Below, piece after piece: positions 7,115-13,961 of a DNA stretch of 16,014 nucleotides (within the stretch, counting starts at the first letter, position 1; each line of letters starts with the position of its first letter). This stretch comes from GCA-020356105 sp041602815 (GTDB taxonomy: Bacteria > Pseudomonadota > Alphaproteobacteria > UBA8366 > JADFVY01). The notes under the pieces were generated by a model. It had not been told where the DNA came from. It saw only the letters and a list, made by a program, of their open reading frames with translations, and ran no database searches. The stretch lies in the NCBI GenBank assembly GCA_041602815.1, contig JBFIFO010000092.1, positions 1 to 16,014 on the forward strand, read 5' to 3'. The translations under genes were made by a program, and so were the position numbers.

Positions 7115-7130
7115 GGGCACGACTGTGCCC
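7115..7130 (+). terminator. Small hairpin after the GntR gene
   Basis: GGGCAC, a four-base loop GACT and GTGCCC form a 6-base-pair hairpin 10 bases beyond the GntR stop codon. No T-run follows, so it is at best a weak terminator. Two further short stems follow, at 7131-7143 (TTCAC/GTGAA) and 7146-7160 (CCCGG/CCGGG). Confidence 0.3.
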
Positions 7131-7160
7131 TTCACCGTGTGAAAGCCCGGATAGACCGGG

Positions 7161-7201
7161 AAAAAGTCGGCCGCCCGCCGGGGCTTCCGGCGGGCGGACT
7201 T
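7161..7201 (-). terminator. Intrinsic terminator of the TTT-transporter operon
   Basis: CCGCCCGCCGG (7171-7181) and CCGGCGGGCGG (7187-7197) form a perfect 11-base-pair stem with a five-base loop. On the minus strand the stem is followed by CCGAC and then TTTTT (7165-7161). Outer AAGT/ACTT bases can extend the pairing. It begins 27 bases after the TctC stop codon, the expected place for the end of the five-gene operon, and separates it from the convergent GntR gene. Confidence 0.72.
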
Positions 7202-7227
7202 GTTGCGAGCGCGCTGCCTGGCGCCCG

Positions 7228-8247
7228 TTACTTGATCGAATCGAGCGCGGCCTTGAGAACCGGCTTGAGGCCCTGACTGGCCCGGGTGATCTGGACGATG
7301 CGTTTCTGCTCCATTTCGCCGTCCGACGGCAACAGGATCAGGCCCTGCTTTGCGCCTTCGGCCTGCAACTCGGGATCCGCGGACGCCATGGCAATCGCCT
7401 TGCGCATTTCGGCCGTCGCGGTCGGATCCATGTTGGGCGGCCCGAAGAACCCGCGATGCATCGCCAACATGTTGAGGATCGCCTCGACCGCTTCCTTCTT
7501 CTCGCCCTTGACAATTTCCAGAGCGGTCGGCACGTCGGGATAATCCTTGTGGCGCTCCTCCCAGATCGTCAGAATCGGCCGCATGTCGCCGGCCTCGACC
7601 ATGGGAATGGTGTACGCCCACGAGGTCAGCAGGCCGTCGCCGTCGCCCTTGATGATGGCGACGCCGGTGTCGGCCTGCCCTTCGTAGCCGGTCACGATCT
7701 TGAGATCGAATTCGAGCGCGTCTGCGAGGATCGCCAGTGTGTAGAAATCCTCGTCGGTGCCTTGGGATGGATTAATAAAGGGGCGCTTCAGATTGATGAC
7801 ATCCTGGATCGATTTGATTTCGCTGTCTCCACCGACGACCATCACGCGGGGCTCGGTCGCCGCGCGTCCCAGATAGACGAACTTTGTGGCATCGAACTGG
7901 ACCGCTTCGCTGCCCGAAAGCTGCGCCAGAATCAAGGTCGGAACGCTGGTAAAGGCTATGGTCATCCCGTCCGGGTCCTGGACCCAGAGGAAATTGGTCC
8001 CCTTGACGCCGCCGCCGCCCCGCTTGTTGACGACACGCACTTCCCTGGCGCCGGTATATTTCTCGATATAGGGCGCATACAGGCGGGCATAACGCGTCAT
8101 GCGACCGCTCGGGCTGTTGGGGACGATCAGCGTAATCACCTTGCCGTCATACACGCCCGCCGTCGCTTCGCCGGCGTAGGGAACCATAATCGCCGACAGG
8201 AGCAGCGCGAACGTGCTGACGATCGCCATCTTCCATCTTGTCTTCAT
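7228..8247 (-). CDS. TTT-transporter periplasmic binding protein (TctC family)
   Basis: A 339-residue secreted binding protein of the tripartite tricarboxylate transporter TctC/Bug family, which captures a small organic acid or similar solute in the periplasm. A Sec signal peptide is visible: MKTRWK, a hydrophobic core at about 7-22, and a likely cut after ATA at residue 30. Family signs are IVPNSPSG (41-48), VVNKRGGGG (72-80) and DPDGMTIAF (91-99). The usual PGGxxDxxAR segment reads PSGRMTRYAR (46-55), with Thr51 where most relatives have Asp, a group that commonly contacts the ligand. This suggests an atypical ligand. The start is set by GGAGG eight bases upstream and by the signal peptide. 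A longer frame from an ATG at 8322, overlapping the tctB stop, would add 25 residues before the signal and is less likely. Confidence 0.9.
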   Translation of the reverse strand: MKTRWKMAIVSTFALLLSAIMVPYAGEATAGVYDGKVITLIVPNSPSGRMTRYARLYAPYIEKYTGAREVRVVNKRGGGGVKGTNFLWVQDPDGMTIAFTSVPTLILAQLSGSEAVQFDATKFVYLGRAATEPRVMVVGGDSEIKSIQDVINLKRPFINPSQGTDEDFYTLAILADALEFDLKIVTGYEGQADTGVAIIKGDGDGLLTSWAYTIPMVEAGDMRPILTIWEERHKDYPDVPTALEIVKGEKKEAVEAILNMLAMHRGFFGPPNMDPTATAEMRKAIAMASADPELQAEGAKQGLILLPSDGEMEQKRIVQITRASQGLKPVLKAALDSIK

Positions 8248-8251
8248 CGTG

Positions 8252-8260
8252 CTTTCCTCC
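8252..8260 (-). promoter_or_regulatory. Ribosome binding site that fixes the TctC-family start
   Basis: GGAGGAAAG on the minus strand places GGAGG (8260-8256) eight bases before the ATG at 8247. Together with the signal peptide that begins there, it favours 8247 over the upstream in-frame ATG at 8322. A strong independent site fits the usual need for more binding protein than membrane components. Confidence 0.7.
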
Positions 8261-8318
8261 ACTGTGTTTATCTGGAACCTTGTTCTTTCCGACCCTGAAC
8301 GAGTTGACAGATCGTCAC

Positions 8319-8882
8319 TCATCCGGCCGCAGCGTACAGGCTGTCCACCAGTGGCGCCAAAAGGCCATGGTAGAGCTGAATATCCAGCACCTCCACGAAC
8401 AGCCCGTACGTCACCGCCACGAAGATCGTCGTGACCACGATGGCCTTCGCCCAGTGGTAGTGGCGTGTCAGCGTGAAATAGGCGAAAGCGAAAATGAATA
8501 CAGAGGGGAACGGACCGAGCGCCAGGAACATGGCGACGAAGCCCGCTACCTTGGCGAAGGCGAAGACCTCCCGCCGGAAATGGGATGGCGGGGCTGTTGC
8601 CTCGGCCTGCGCGACGGCCGCCTCGTCTTCGGCGGCGCGGTCGCCGCTCTTCGGACGCCCTCCTCGCCTGGTCAGAAACTCCAGCATGTCGATGTGCAGC
8701 TCGTCGGACGGCCGCAGGTTCTGCCAGACCAGCTGCGCGCCCAGCAGCAAAAGGCCCAGCACCGCGATCGGCACCGGGACGAGCCGGGCCCGCGGGCCGT
8801 ATTCATGGCTCATCACGATGATGCCGATGAAGAAGACCACCAGCAGGATCGCCAGGATGTTCTCCTGCGTGCGGCGGCTCAT
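8319..8882 (-). CDS. TTT-transporter small membrane subunit (TctB family)
   Basis: A 187-residue membrane protein matching the small subunit of the tripartite tricarboxylate transporter. Hydrophobic segments lie at about 8-24, 35-53, 108-125, 126-139 and 145-164. A hydrophilic stretch at about 71-104, rich in Arg, Asp, Glu and Ala, joins the two membrane halves and is long for a TctB loop. The start ATG at 8882 overlaps the stop of the TctA-type gene as ATGA (8879-8882), so the two membrane subunits are translationally coupled. Sequence conservation in TctB is poor in general, so the call rests on size, topology and position between TctA and TctC. Confidence 0.85.
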   Translation of the reverse strand: MSRRTQENILAILLVVFFIGIIVMSHEYGPRARLVPVPIAVLGLLLLGAQLVWQNLRPSDELHIDMLEFLTRRGGRPKSGDRAAEDEAAVAQAEATAPPSHFRREVFAFAKVAGFVAMFLALGPFPSVFIFAFAYFTLTRHYHWAKAIVVTTIFVAVTYGLFVEVLDIQLYHGLLAPLVDSLYAAAG

Positions 8883-10381
8883 TCGACCTGTCCCGCAGCC
8901 GCCGCCGTCCGGGCGCGTCGCCAGTTCCGGTAGAAGGGCAGTGCCGTCGTGAAGATGACGAAGATGAACATGATCAGCGTGATCGGGCGCGTGAAGATGA
9001 AAAAGTCGCCGTGGAGCGTCAGCGAGATATGCAGGTTTCGCTCGATCATTTCCGCCAACACCATGCCGATCACCAGATTGGCCCGCGAGTAGTTGTATTT
9101 TTCCATGACGTAGCCGATCCCGCCGAAGATGGCCGCGACGATGACGTCCTCGATTTCGCCACGGGTCGCAAAGGCGCCGATGAAGCAGACCGACAGCACG
9201 AGCGGCACCATGATGTTGGCGTTCATCGCCGGCAACCGCGCAAGGTAGGGCGAAATGCCGAGGCCGATCAGTGTCGTCATGGCGTTGGCCAGCACGATGA
9301 TCCACATCATGGCGAAGACGAGATCGAGATTGTTGGTCATCATCTGCGGGCCCGGCGTGACGCCCATGGTGATGAAGGCGATCAGCAGGATCGCCATGCT
9401 CTCGCCGCCCGGGATACCGAACGCGAGCGTCGGCATCAGCCCGCCGCCCTCGTTCGCGCCCACCGTGGCATCCGGCGCGATCACGCCCTCGATCGCGCCA
9501 TGGCCGAAACGCTCCGGGGTCTTCGAGGTCTGCACCGCCTGGGCATAGGCGGCGATCCCGCCGACGCTGGCGCCGATCCCGGGCAGCACGCCGATCCACA
9601 CGCCGAGCAGGCTGGACCGCGCCACCAGCCACCAGTGCCGGAACGCGTCGCGCACGCCGTCGAACACGGTGCTCCGTTCCTCGGTGACGTCGCGGTCGAG
9701 GATCGAGCCGCCCTTGACGTACAGCTTCATCATCTCGGCGACCGCGAACAGGCCGATCATGGCGACCGGGAACGAAATGCCGTCCAGCAGGAAGATACTG
9801 CCGAACGTGAACCGCGGGGTGGCGGTGACCGGGTCCATGCCGATGAACGCGATCAGCACGCCAATACAGGCAGCCACCAGCCCCTTGAGCAGCGAGCCTT
9901 CGCTGAAGGTCGCGATGATGGTCAGACCCCACAGCGCCATCATCAGATATTCGGGGGGGCCGAGGAACAGCATGATCGGCCGTACGACGGGGATGCTGAT
10001 CGCCAGGAAGATCGCCCCTAGGATGCCGCCCAGCAGCGCCGCCGTGGCCGACGCACCCAGGGCGCGGCTGGCATGGCCCTGCTGGGTCAGCGGATAGCCG
10101 TCGAAGATCAGGGCGAGGCTCTTGGCGGCGCCGGGCACCTTGAACAGGATGCCGGTGACCGAGCTGCCCCAGATCGTGGCGATGTGGGCGCCGAGCAGGA
10201 GCGCCAGCATCGCTGCCGTCTCGTAGCCGTAGGCGAACGGCAGCAGCAGGGCCATGGCGACGATCCCGCCGAGGCCGGGCAGGATGCCCACCATGAGGCC
10301 GTAGATCACGCCGATCAGCATGAACAGCATGGCTTGCGGCGTCAGCAGCATGGTCAGACCGCCAACGATCGCCTCAAGCAT
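8879..10381 (-). CDS. TTT-transporter large membrane subunit (TctA family)
   Basis: A 500-residue, very hydrophobic protein with many membrane spans, the permease of a tripartite tricarboxylate transporter driven by an ion gradient. The two family glycine-proline motifs are present: GILPGLGG (32-39) in the first half and GVLPGIGASVGG in the second. IFDGYPLTQQGHASRALG (92-109) is also typical of TctA. Length matches the family norm. GGAGG at 10390-10394 lies eight bases before the ATG at 10381. A 90-base gap separates it from the ferredoxin gene upstream, without an evident promoter. It works with the next two genes; the solute is not deducible from the permease. Confidence 0.94.
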   Translation of the reverse strand: MLEAIVGGLTMLLTPQAMLFMLIGVIYGLMVGILPGLGGIVAMALLLPFAYGYETAAMLALLLGAHIATIWGSSVTGILFKVPGAAKSLALIFDGYPLTQQGHASRALGASATAALLGGILGAIFLAISIPVVRPIMLFLGPPEYLMMALWGLTIIATFSEGSLLKGLVAACIGVLIAFIGMDPVTATPRFTFGSIFLLDGISFPVAMIGLFAVAEMMKLYVKGGSILDRDVTEERSTVFDGVRDAFRHWWLVARSSLLGVWIGVLPGIGASVGGIAAYAQAVQTSKTPERFGHGAIEGVIAPDATVGANEGGGLMPTLAFGIPGGESMAILLIAFITMGVTPGPQMMTNNLDLVFAMMWIIVLANAMTTLIGLGISPYLARLPAMNANIMVPLVLSVCFIGAFATRGEIEDVIVAAIFGGIGYVMEKYNYSRANLVIGMVLAEMIERNLHISLTLHGDFFIFTRPITLIMFIFVIFTTALPFYRNWRRARTAAAAGQVE

Positions 10382-10471
10382 TCCCGCAGCCTCCCTTTGT
10401 TCTTATCGACATTCGTCCCGGCGGGCCGGGCTCCGATGTTATGCGTCCGTCTCCGTCCGCTGACCGCACCT

Positions 10472-10750
10472 CTACTTTACGACCTTGCCCAGCAGGCTGG
10501 CCACATCCGTCTTGTTGTGGATCATCTGCTCGGGAAAGATGATGGTGATGGCATCGGCTGGGCAGATCGATTGGCAGAGCCCGCAGTACCAGCATTCGTC
10601 CGGATATTTGACGACCGGCAGCTTCTCCTTGTTGCCGTCCTCGTGGAAGATCAGGTCGCCCGGACAGATCCAGTCGCAGAAATCGCACCGGACGCACTTG
10701 CCGGGATCGATCCGGATCGGGTTGTGAAGCTTCGTGTCAGGTGCCGACAT
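10472..10750 (-). CDS. Ferredoxin with two [4Fe-4S] clusters, AprB-like partner
   Basis: A 92-residue iron-sulfur protein. Two complete cluster motifs are visible: Cys19, Cys22, Cys25 and Cys29 (CVRCDFCDWICP), and Cys53, Cys56, Cys59 and Cys63 (CWYCGLCQSICP). The start ATG at 10750 overlaps the end of the flavoprotein gene by 14 bases, so the two are coupled and probably form one enzyme. The pairing of an AprA/fumarate-reductase-like flavoprotein with a small dicluster ferredoxin resembles adenylylsulfate reductase AprBA, but this protein is shorter than classical AprB and has only a brief tail after the second cluster. It would pass electrons to or from the FAD subunit in the cytoplasm; there is no signal peptide and no membrane anchor gene nearby. 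Confidence 0.92.
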   Translation of the reverse strand: MSAPDTKLHNPIRIDPGKCVRCDFCDWICPGDLIFHEDGNKEKLPVVKYPDECWYCGLCQSICPADAITIIFPEQMIHNKTDVASLLGKVVK

Positions 10751-12476
10751 CGGCCTGGTCCTGTTTTGGCGCGCCGCCGAACGCATCCGACAGCGGCCGG
10801 TCGGTGGGCAGCGTGCTGACCGCAGGGCCGTCGGCGCCGCGCTCGACGATGATGAACTTGCGCCAGTTGCGGTCATCGGTTTCCGGGAAGTCAAGGCGGC
10901 GGTGCGCCGATCGGGTGCGGGTCTCCTTGCGCGTCAGCGAGGTCGTTGCCATGAGTTCGGCGCACAGGCGGATGCTCTTCGCTTCGTGCACCCGCATCAG
11001 CCCGTGAAGATCGTCGGCCTGCAGCGTGGGCTCCTTCGCCGCCAGGGCCTGCAGCGTATCGAGCGCCAGCCGGAGCCCCTTGTCTGTGCGTCGCACGCCG
11101 ACATAGTCGGTGACCGTCTGCCGCGTCCGGTCCTCGAGCTCCCGCCACGGCATGCCGTCCGGGCGACGCAGACAGGACATCGCGTCGGCGCGAATGGCAT
11201 CGGCCGCCTCGGTATCGATCTGCGGCAGGCTGTTCGGCGACGCCTTAATCCGCTGCACGGCACCCTCCCCGGCAATGTGGCCGAGCACCGCCGCCCCGGC
11301 GATGCCGCCGCTGACCGTGGCACAGTCGCCGGCCGCGAACAGCCCCTCGACCGAGGTCTCGCCACTGGTGTCGACCGCAAGGCCGCTGCCACGGAAATAG
11401 ACGCCGCTGCGCCGGATGCTGAACTCGGACACCGAAATCTCGACGAGGTCTTCGCGGAAATTGAGCTTCTTCTGCTCGTAGAAGGCCGGCATTGTGTAGC
11501 GGTCGACCTGCAGCGTCGCCTCCATGTGGTCGAGCTCGTCCTCTGGCAGGTGGCGCAGGTCGACATAGATCGGCCCGTTGCCGAGCAGGAACTCGTTGAC
11601 CACCGCATCGGCGAGCACGGCGCGGCGGGCGTTCTCGCCTTTCTCATCGTACTTGAACATGAAGCGTTCGCCGCTCTTGTTGACGAAATAGGCGCCGAGG
11701 CTGACCAGCGCGTTGAGGCCCTGGGCCGAGAATCCCTTCGGCGTCAGCGTCGATTCGATGAACTCCATGTTGGCGAGCTTCGCGCCCGCCCGGTAGCCCA
11801 TGGCGTGCGCGTCGCCCGTGTTGTAAGGGAAGTGCCAGCTGTCGAAGGCGAGGCCCGAGGCGTTCTTCGACAGGCGGTTGACCTCGCCGGCGGCGAGCAT
11901 CACCGCCTTGGCGCGAATGGCGTGCCACTCGCCTGTCCGGAAATTGAATGCCAGTGCGCCGTAGGCGCGGTTCTCGTCGATCAGTAGCTGCACGCCCATC
12001 GTTCGCATCAGGACCGTGGCCCGGCCGCGGCGCACTTGCTGGCCGATCAGTTTCTTGAAGTCGGTCCCGTCGAAATTGATGTGGTAGGTGCCCGGCAGGC
12101 CGAACGAGCGCAGACGGTAGTAGTCGCCGATCCGCGGATCCTTGAAGTCGACGCCGAACGATTCGATCTTCTTCAGGATGCGCGGCATCTGGTGAATGAC
12201 CTTGCTGGTCACCGCCATGTCGACGATCCCGTCGGTCAGGCCGGGGACGTGCTTGATCAGGAATTCCGGCGTATCCCATTCGGGACCGCTTTCCATGATC
12301 GTCAGGTAGTGGTCGACGCCGCAACCCACGCTGCCGCAGTGGTCGAGAAGACGCCCCTTCTCGCAGATGACGACCTTGAGACCGGCTTCCAGGACCGGGA
12401 TTGCCGCTAGGCTGCCGGCGACTCCACCGCCGATGACGAGAAGGTCCGTATCGATCGTGTTCCAGTCAGCCGTCAC
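10737..12476 (-). CDS. FAD flavoprotein, AprA / fumarate reductase flavoprotein family
   Basis: A 579-residue FAD-dependent oxidoreductase (FAD_binding_2 type). The N-terminal dinucleotide motif is LLVIGGGVAGS (12-22). The second FAD-contact region, GLFAAGDCATVSGGIAGAA (378-396), and the C-terminal RSAHRRLDFPETDDRNW (522-538) are typical of the succinate dehydrogenase, fumarate reductase and AprA group. The segment around 119-145 (GTYHINFDGTDFKKLIG) resembles AprA more than fumarate reductase (my impression, not an alignment). The next gene encodes its likely dicluster ferredoxin partner. The start is GTG at 12476, with GGAAGG seven bases upstream; a longer frame to a TTG at 12638 is open but has no family-like sequence. 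It heads the transporter operon, suggesting a redox step on the imported compound. It is not proposed as a true sulfate-pathway enzyme, since no other sulfate gene is near. Confidence 0.88.
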   Translation of the reverse strand: MTADWNTIDTDLLVIGGGVAGSLAAIPVLEAGLKVVICEKGRLLDHCGSVGCGVDHYLTIMESGPEWDTPEFLIKHVPGLTDGIVDMAVTSKVIHQMPRILKKIESFGVDFKDPRIGDYYRLRSFGLPGTYHINFDGTDFKKLIGQQVRRGRATVLMRTMGVQLLIDENRAYGALAFNFRTGEWHAIRAKAVMLAAGEVNRLSKNASGLAFDSWHFPYNTGDAHAMGYRAGAKLANMEFIESTLTPKGFSAQGLNALVSLGAYFVNKSGERFMFKYDEKGENARRAVLADAVVNEFLLGNGPIYVDLRHLPEDELDHMEATLQVDRYTMPAFYEQKKLNFREDLVEISVSEFSIRRSGVYFRGSGLAVDTSGETSVEGLFAAGDCATVSGGIAGAAVLGHIAGEGAVQRIKASPNSLPQIDTEAADAIRADAMSCLRRPDGMPWRELEDRTRQTVTDYVGVRRTDKGLRLALDTLQALAAKEPTLQADDLHGLMRVHEAKSIRLCAELMATTSLTRKETRTRSAHRRLDFPETDDRNWRKFIIVERGADGPAVSTLPTDRPLSDAFGGAPKQDQADVGT

Positions 12477-12693
12477 GAAACCGCCTTCCACCCTTCCGAG
12501 ACGCCCGGGGCGACCGGTGGCACCCCGGATGAAATCTCCGGACGGCGCCGGCAACCAGGTCGAACGGGGCGGCCGATATGTTCGATACGTGGCCGATTTC
12601 GAGCCAACAGGCCCGTGGCCCTCAGGCCCCCGTGACAATGTCGTTCAGCTCGCATCGGATCTTGTGCCGCCACGTCCCGCTACGCTGCGAAAA
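12477..12693 (-). promoter_or_regulatory. Long leader of the flavoprotein-TTT operon
   Basis: About 210 bases lie between the expected transcription start (near 12687) and the GTG at 12476, much longer than the 38-base leader of the sister operon. The frame leading into the flavoprotein stays open back to a TTG at 12638. GGAAGG (12484-12489) is the ribosome site that decides the GTG start. Just upstream of it, bases 12507-12512 and 12521-12526 can form a 6-base-pair stem, with one G-U pair when read on the minus strand. No known riboswitch was recognised. Confidence 0.4.
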
Positions 12694-12722
12694 ATCGTAT
12701 TACGGTATTATCATAGTGTCAA
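12694..12722 (-). promoter_or_regulatory. Promoter of the flavoprotein-ferredoxin-TctABC operon
   Basis: On the minus strand a perfect -35 box TTGACA (12722-12717) and a -10 box TACGAT (12699-12694) are 17 bases apart. Transcription should start near 12687. The spacer contains the same TAATACCGTAATA element as the promoter at 6247-6275, and the flanks TCAACCG and GCGAAA are shared too. The better -35 match predicts a stronger promoter than the sister copy. Confidence 0.78.
12698..12710 (-). promoter_or_regulatory. Candidate GntR operator, copy 2
   Basis: TAATACCGTAATA on the minus strand, identical over 13 bases to copy 1 at 6251-6263 and placed at the same point between -35 and -10. On the plus strand the overlapping CGTATTACG (12696-12704) is a short palindrome around the GTNNNAC core expected for this regulator class. 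Confidence 0.62.
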
Positions 12723-13091
12723 CCGCAGCCACCCCGGGGGCAGGGCGCAGGCACCCGCAGCGCAGCCGCCTCGCGCCGACCGTGTCAGCACGATGGCGGG
12801 AACGTAGACCGAGCAGCGATTGAATCTGCACATCAACGGCAACCACGCAAAGAGGATTGTCCCGGCCGACGGGACGCAGCATTGCGCTGTAAGCCGGCGT
12901 TCGCCATGATAGACTTCGGCCTTGGGGCCGGCGCCGTGCGTTGACTGACCGGGGCTCGCGGGAACGAAAGAACTCGAAAGATTTCGTGCGTGAGGGCACG
13001 GCGGGATAAGCAGACGGACCCGATTACGGGCGCAGCGGCCAGCAGCAGTGTGTGGCGCCGGGCCTTATCGTATGCGGGGAGGTCTTGACCG
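12723..13091. other. 369-base intergenic region without a recognised gene
   Basis: This gap separates the minus-strand TTT operon promoter from the plus-strand metallo-hydrolase gene. Its left end continues the promoter similarity: CGCAGCC occurs at 12724-12730 and again at 12761-12767, bracketing a 37-base GC-rich stretch absent from the sister promoter. A TTGACT at 12941-12946 has no convincing -10 box at the right distance. A small stem CGGCC/GGCCG lies at 12918-12931. No coding frame with a family-like sequence was found, and no RNA gene was recognised. The promoter for the downstream plus-strand genes is probably here but could not be placed. Confidence 0.5.
13076..13082 (+). promoter_or_regulatory. 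Ribosome binding site for a TTG-start gene
   Basis: GGGGAGG ends nine bases before the TTG at 13092. It decides an unusual start codon: no in-frame ATG lies near, and the family sequence (FWGVRGS) begins at residue 11, leaving no room for a later start. Confidence 0.65.
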
Positions 13092-13955
13092 TTGGGCACG
13101 CGGAAAACATTCAGCGTCCGTTTCTGGGGCGTGCGCGGGAGCATCGCGTGTCCCGGGGCCGACACCGTACGCTATGGCGGCAACACGTCGTGCCTCGAGG
13201 TGACGTGCGGTGACCGGTGCCTGATTTTCGATGCCGGAACGGGGCTGCGTACGCTGGGGGATCTCATGGCTGCGGATTCCGGGCCCGTGGACCGGGACAT
13301 TTTCCTGACGCACACGCATTTCGACCACATCTGCGGCCTTCCGTTCTTCCGGCCGTTTTTCGTTGCGCGCAACCGTTTCCGGATCTGGGCCGGCCACCTG
13401 CTGCCGGACCATAAGCTGAAGACCGTCATTTGCCAGATGATGATGGCGCCGCTGTTTCCGGTCCCGCCCGAGGTATTCGCTGCCGACATCGACTACCGTG
13501 ATTTCACGGCAGGCAAGACCCTGCGGCCGGCCGCGGACATCGCGGTCAGGACAGTCCGCCTCAACCATCCGGACCGGGCGACCGGATACCGCATCGAGTA
13601 TGACGGGCGCTCGCTCTGTTACATTACGGACACCGGTCACGTCGTGGGACAGCGCGACGCCTCTCTCGTCGACTTCGTCTCGGGATCGCAGATAATGATC
13701 TACGATTCGACGTTTACCGACGAGGAATTCCCGCACTACAGCCAGTATGGGCACTCGACCTGGCAGGAGGGTGTGCGCGTCGCCGATGCCGCCGGCGTCG
13801 AAACGCTGGTCATCTTCCACCACGATCCCTCGCATAACGATGCCTTCATGGACGCGGTGGCGGCGGAGGCCGCGGCCGCGCGCCCCGGAACCATCGTCGC
13901 CAGCGAAGGCATGGTGTTGTCGCCCGGCGCGCTTGGCCCCGGCGACCCCGATTGA
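13092..13955 (+). CDS. Metallo-beta-lactamase-fold hydrolase
   Basis: A 287-residue cytoplasmic MBL-fold metal hydrolase. The metal motif HTHFDH is at 74-79; further ligand candidates are His159, Asp180 (YITDTGH) and His243 or His244 (FHHDPSH). The N-terminus FWGVRGSIACPG (11-22), followed by RYGGNTSCLEV (27-37), is typical of the PhnP/RNase Z-like branch that attacks phosphodiesters. The start is TTG, supported by GGGGAGG nine bases upstream. The methyltransferase gene follows after six bases, and a class III nucleotide cyclase lies beyond. A role in cleaving cyclic nucleotides made by that cyclase is attractive but only an inference; other phosphodiester or ester substrates are equally possible. 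Confidence 0.88.
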   Translation: MGTRKTFSVRFWGVRGSIACPGADTVRYGGNTSCLEVTCGDRCLIFDAGTGLRTLGDLMAADSGPVDRDIFLTHTHFDHICGLPFFRPFFVARNRFRIWAGHLLPDHKLKTVICQMMMAPLFPVPPEVFAADIDYRDFTAGKTLRPAADIAVRTVRLNHPDRATGYRIEYDGRSLCYITDTGHVVGQRDASLVDFVSGSQIMIYDSTFTDEEFPHYSQYGHSTWQEGVRVADAAGVETLVIFHHDPSHNDAFMDAVAAEAAAARPGTIVASEGMVLSPGALGPGDPD

Positions 13956-13961
13956 GACGCG

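Noticed and set aside
8304..8309. TTGACA -35-like hexamer on the plus strand near the tctB/tctC-type junction
   Set aside because: No -10 box lies 16-18 bases downstream, and it would drive only antisense transcription.
8248..8322. Upstream ATG at 8322 as start of the TctC-type protein, overlapping the TctB-type stop
   Set aside because: It would place 25 polar residues before the signal peptide, and a strong GGAGG precedes the ATG at 8247.
10417..10430. CCCGG/CCGGG small hairpin between the ferredoxin and TctA-type genes
   Set aside because: It has a short stem with no T-run, as common in GC-rich DNA; not enough to call an internal terminator or processing site.
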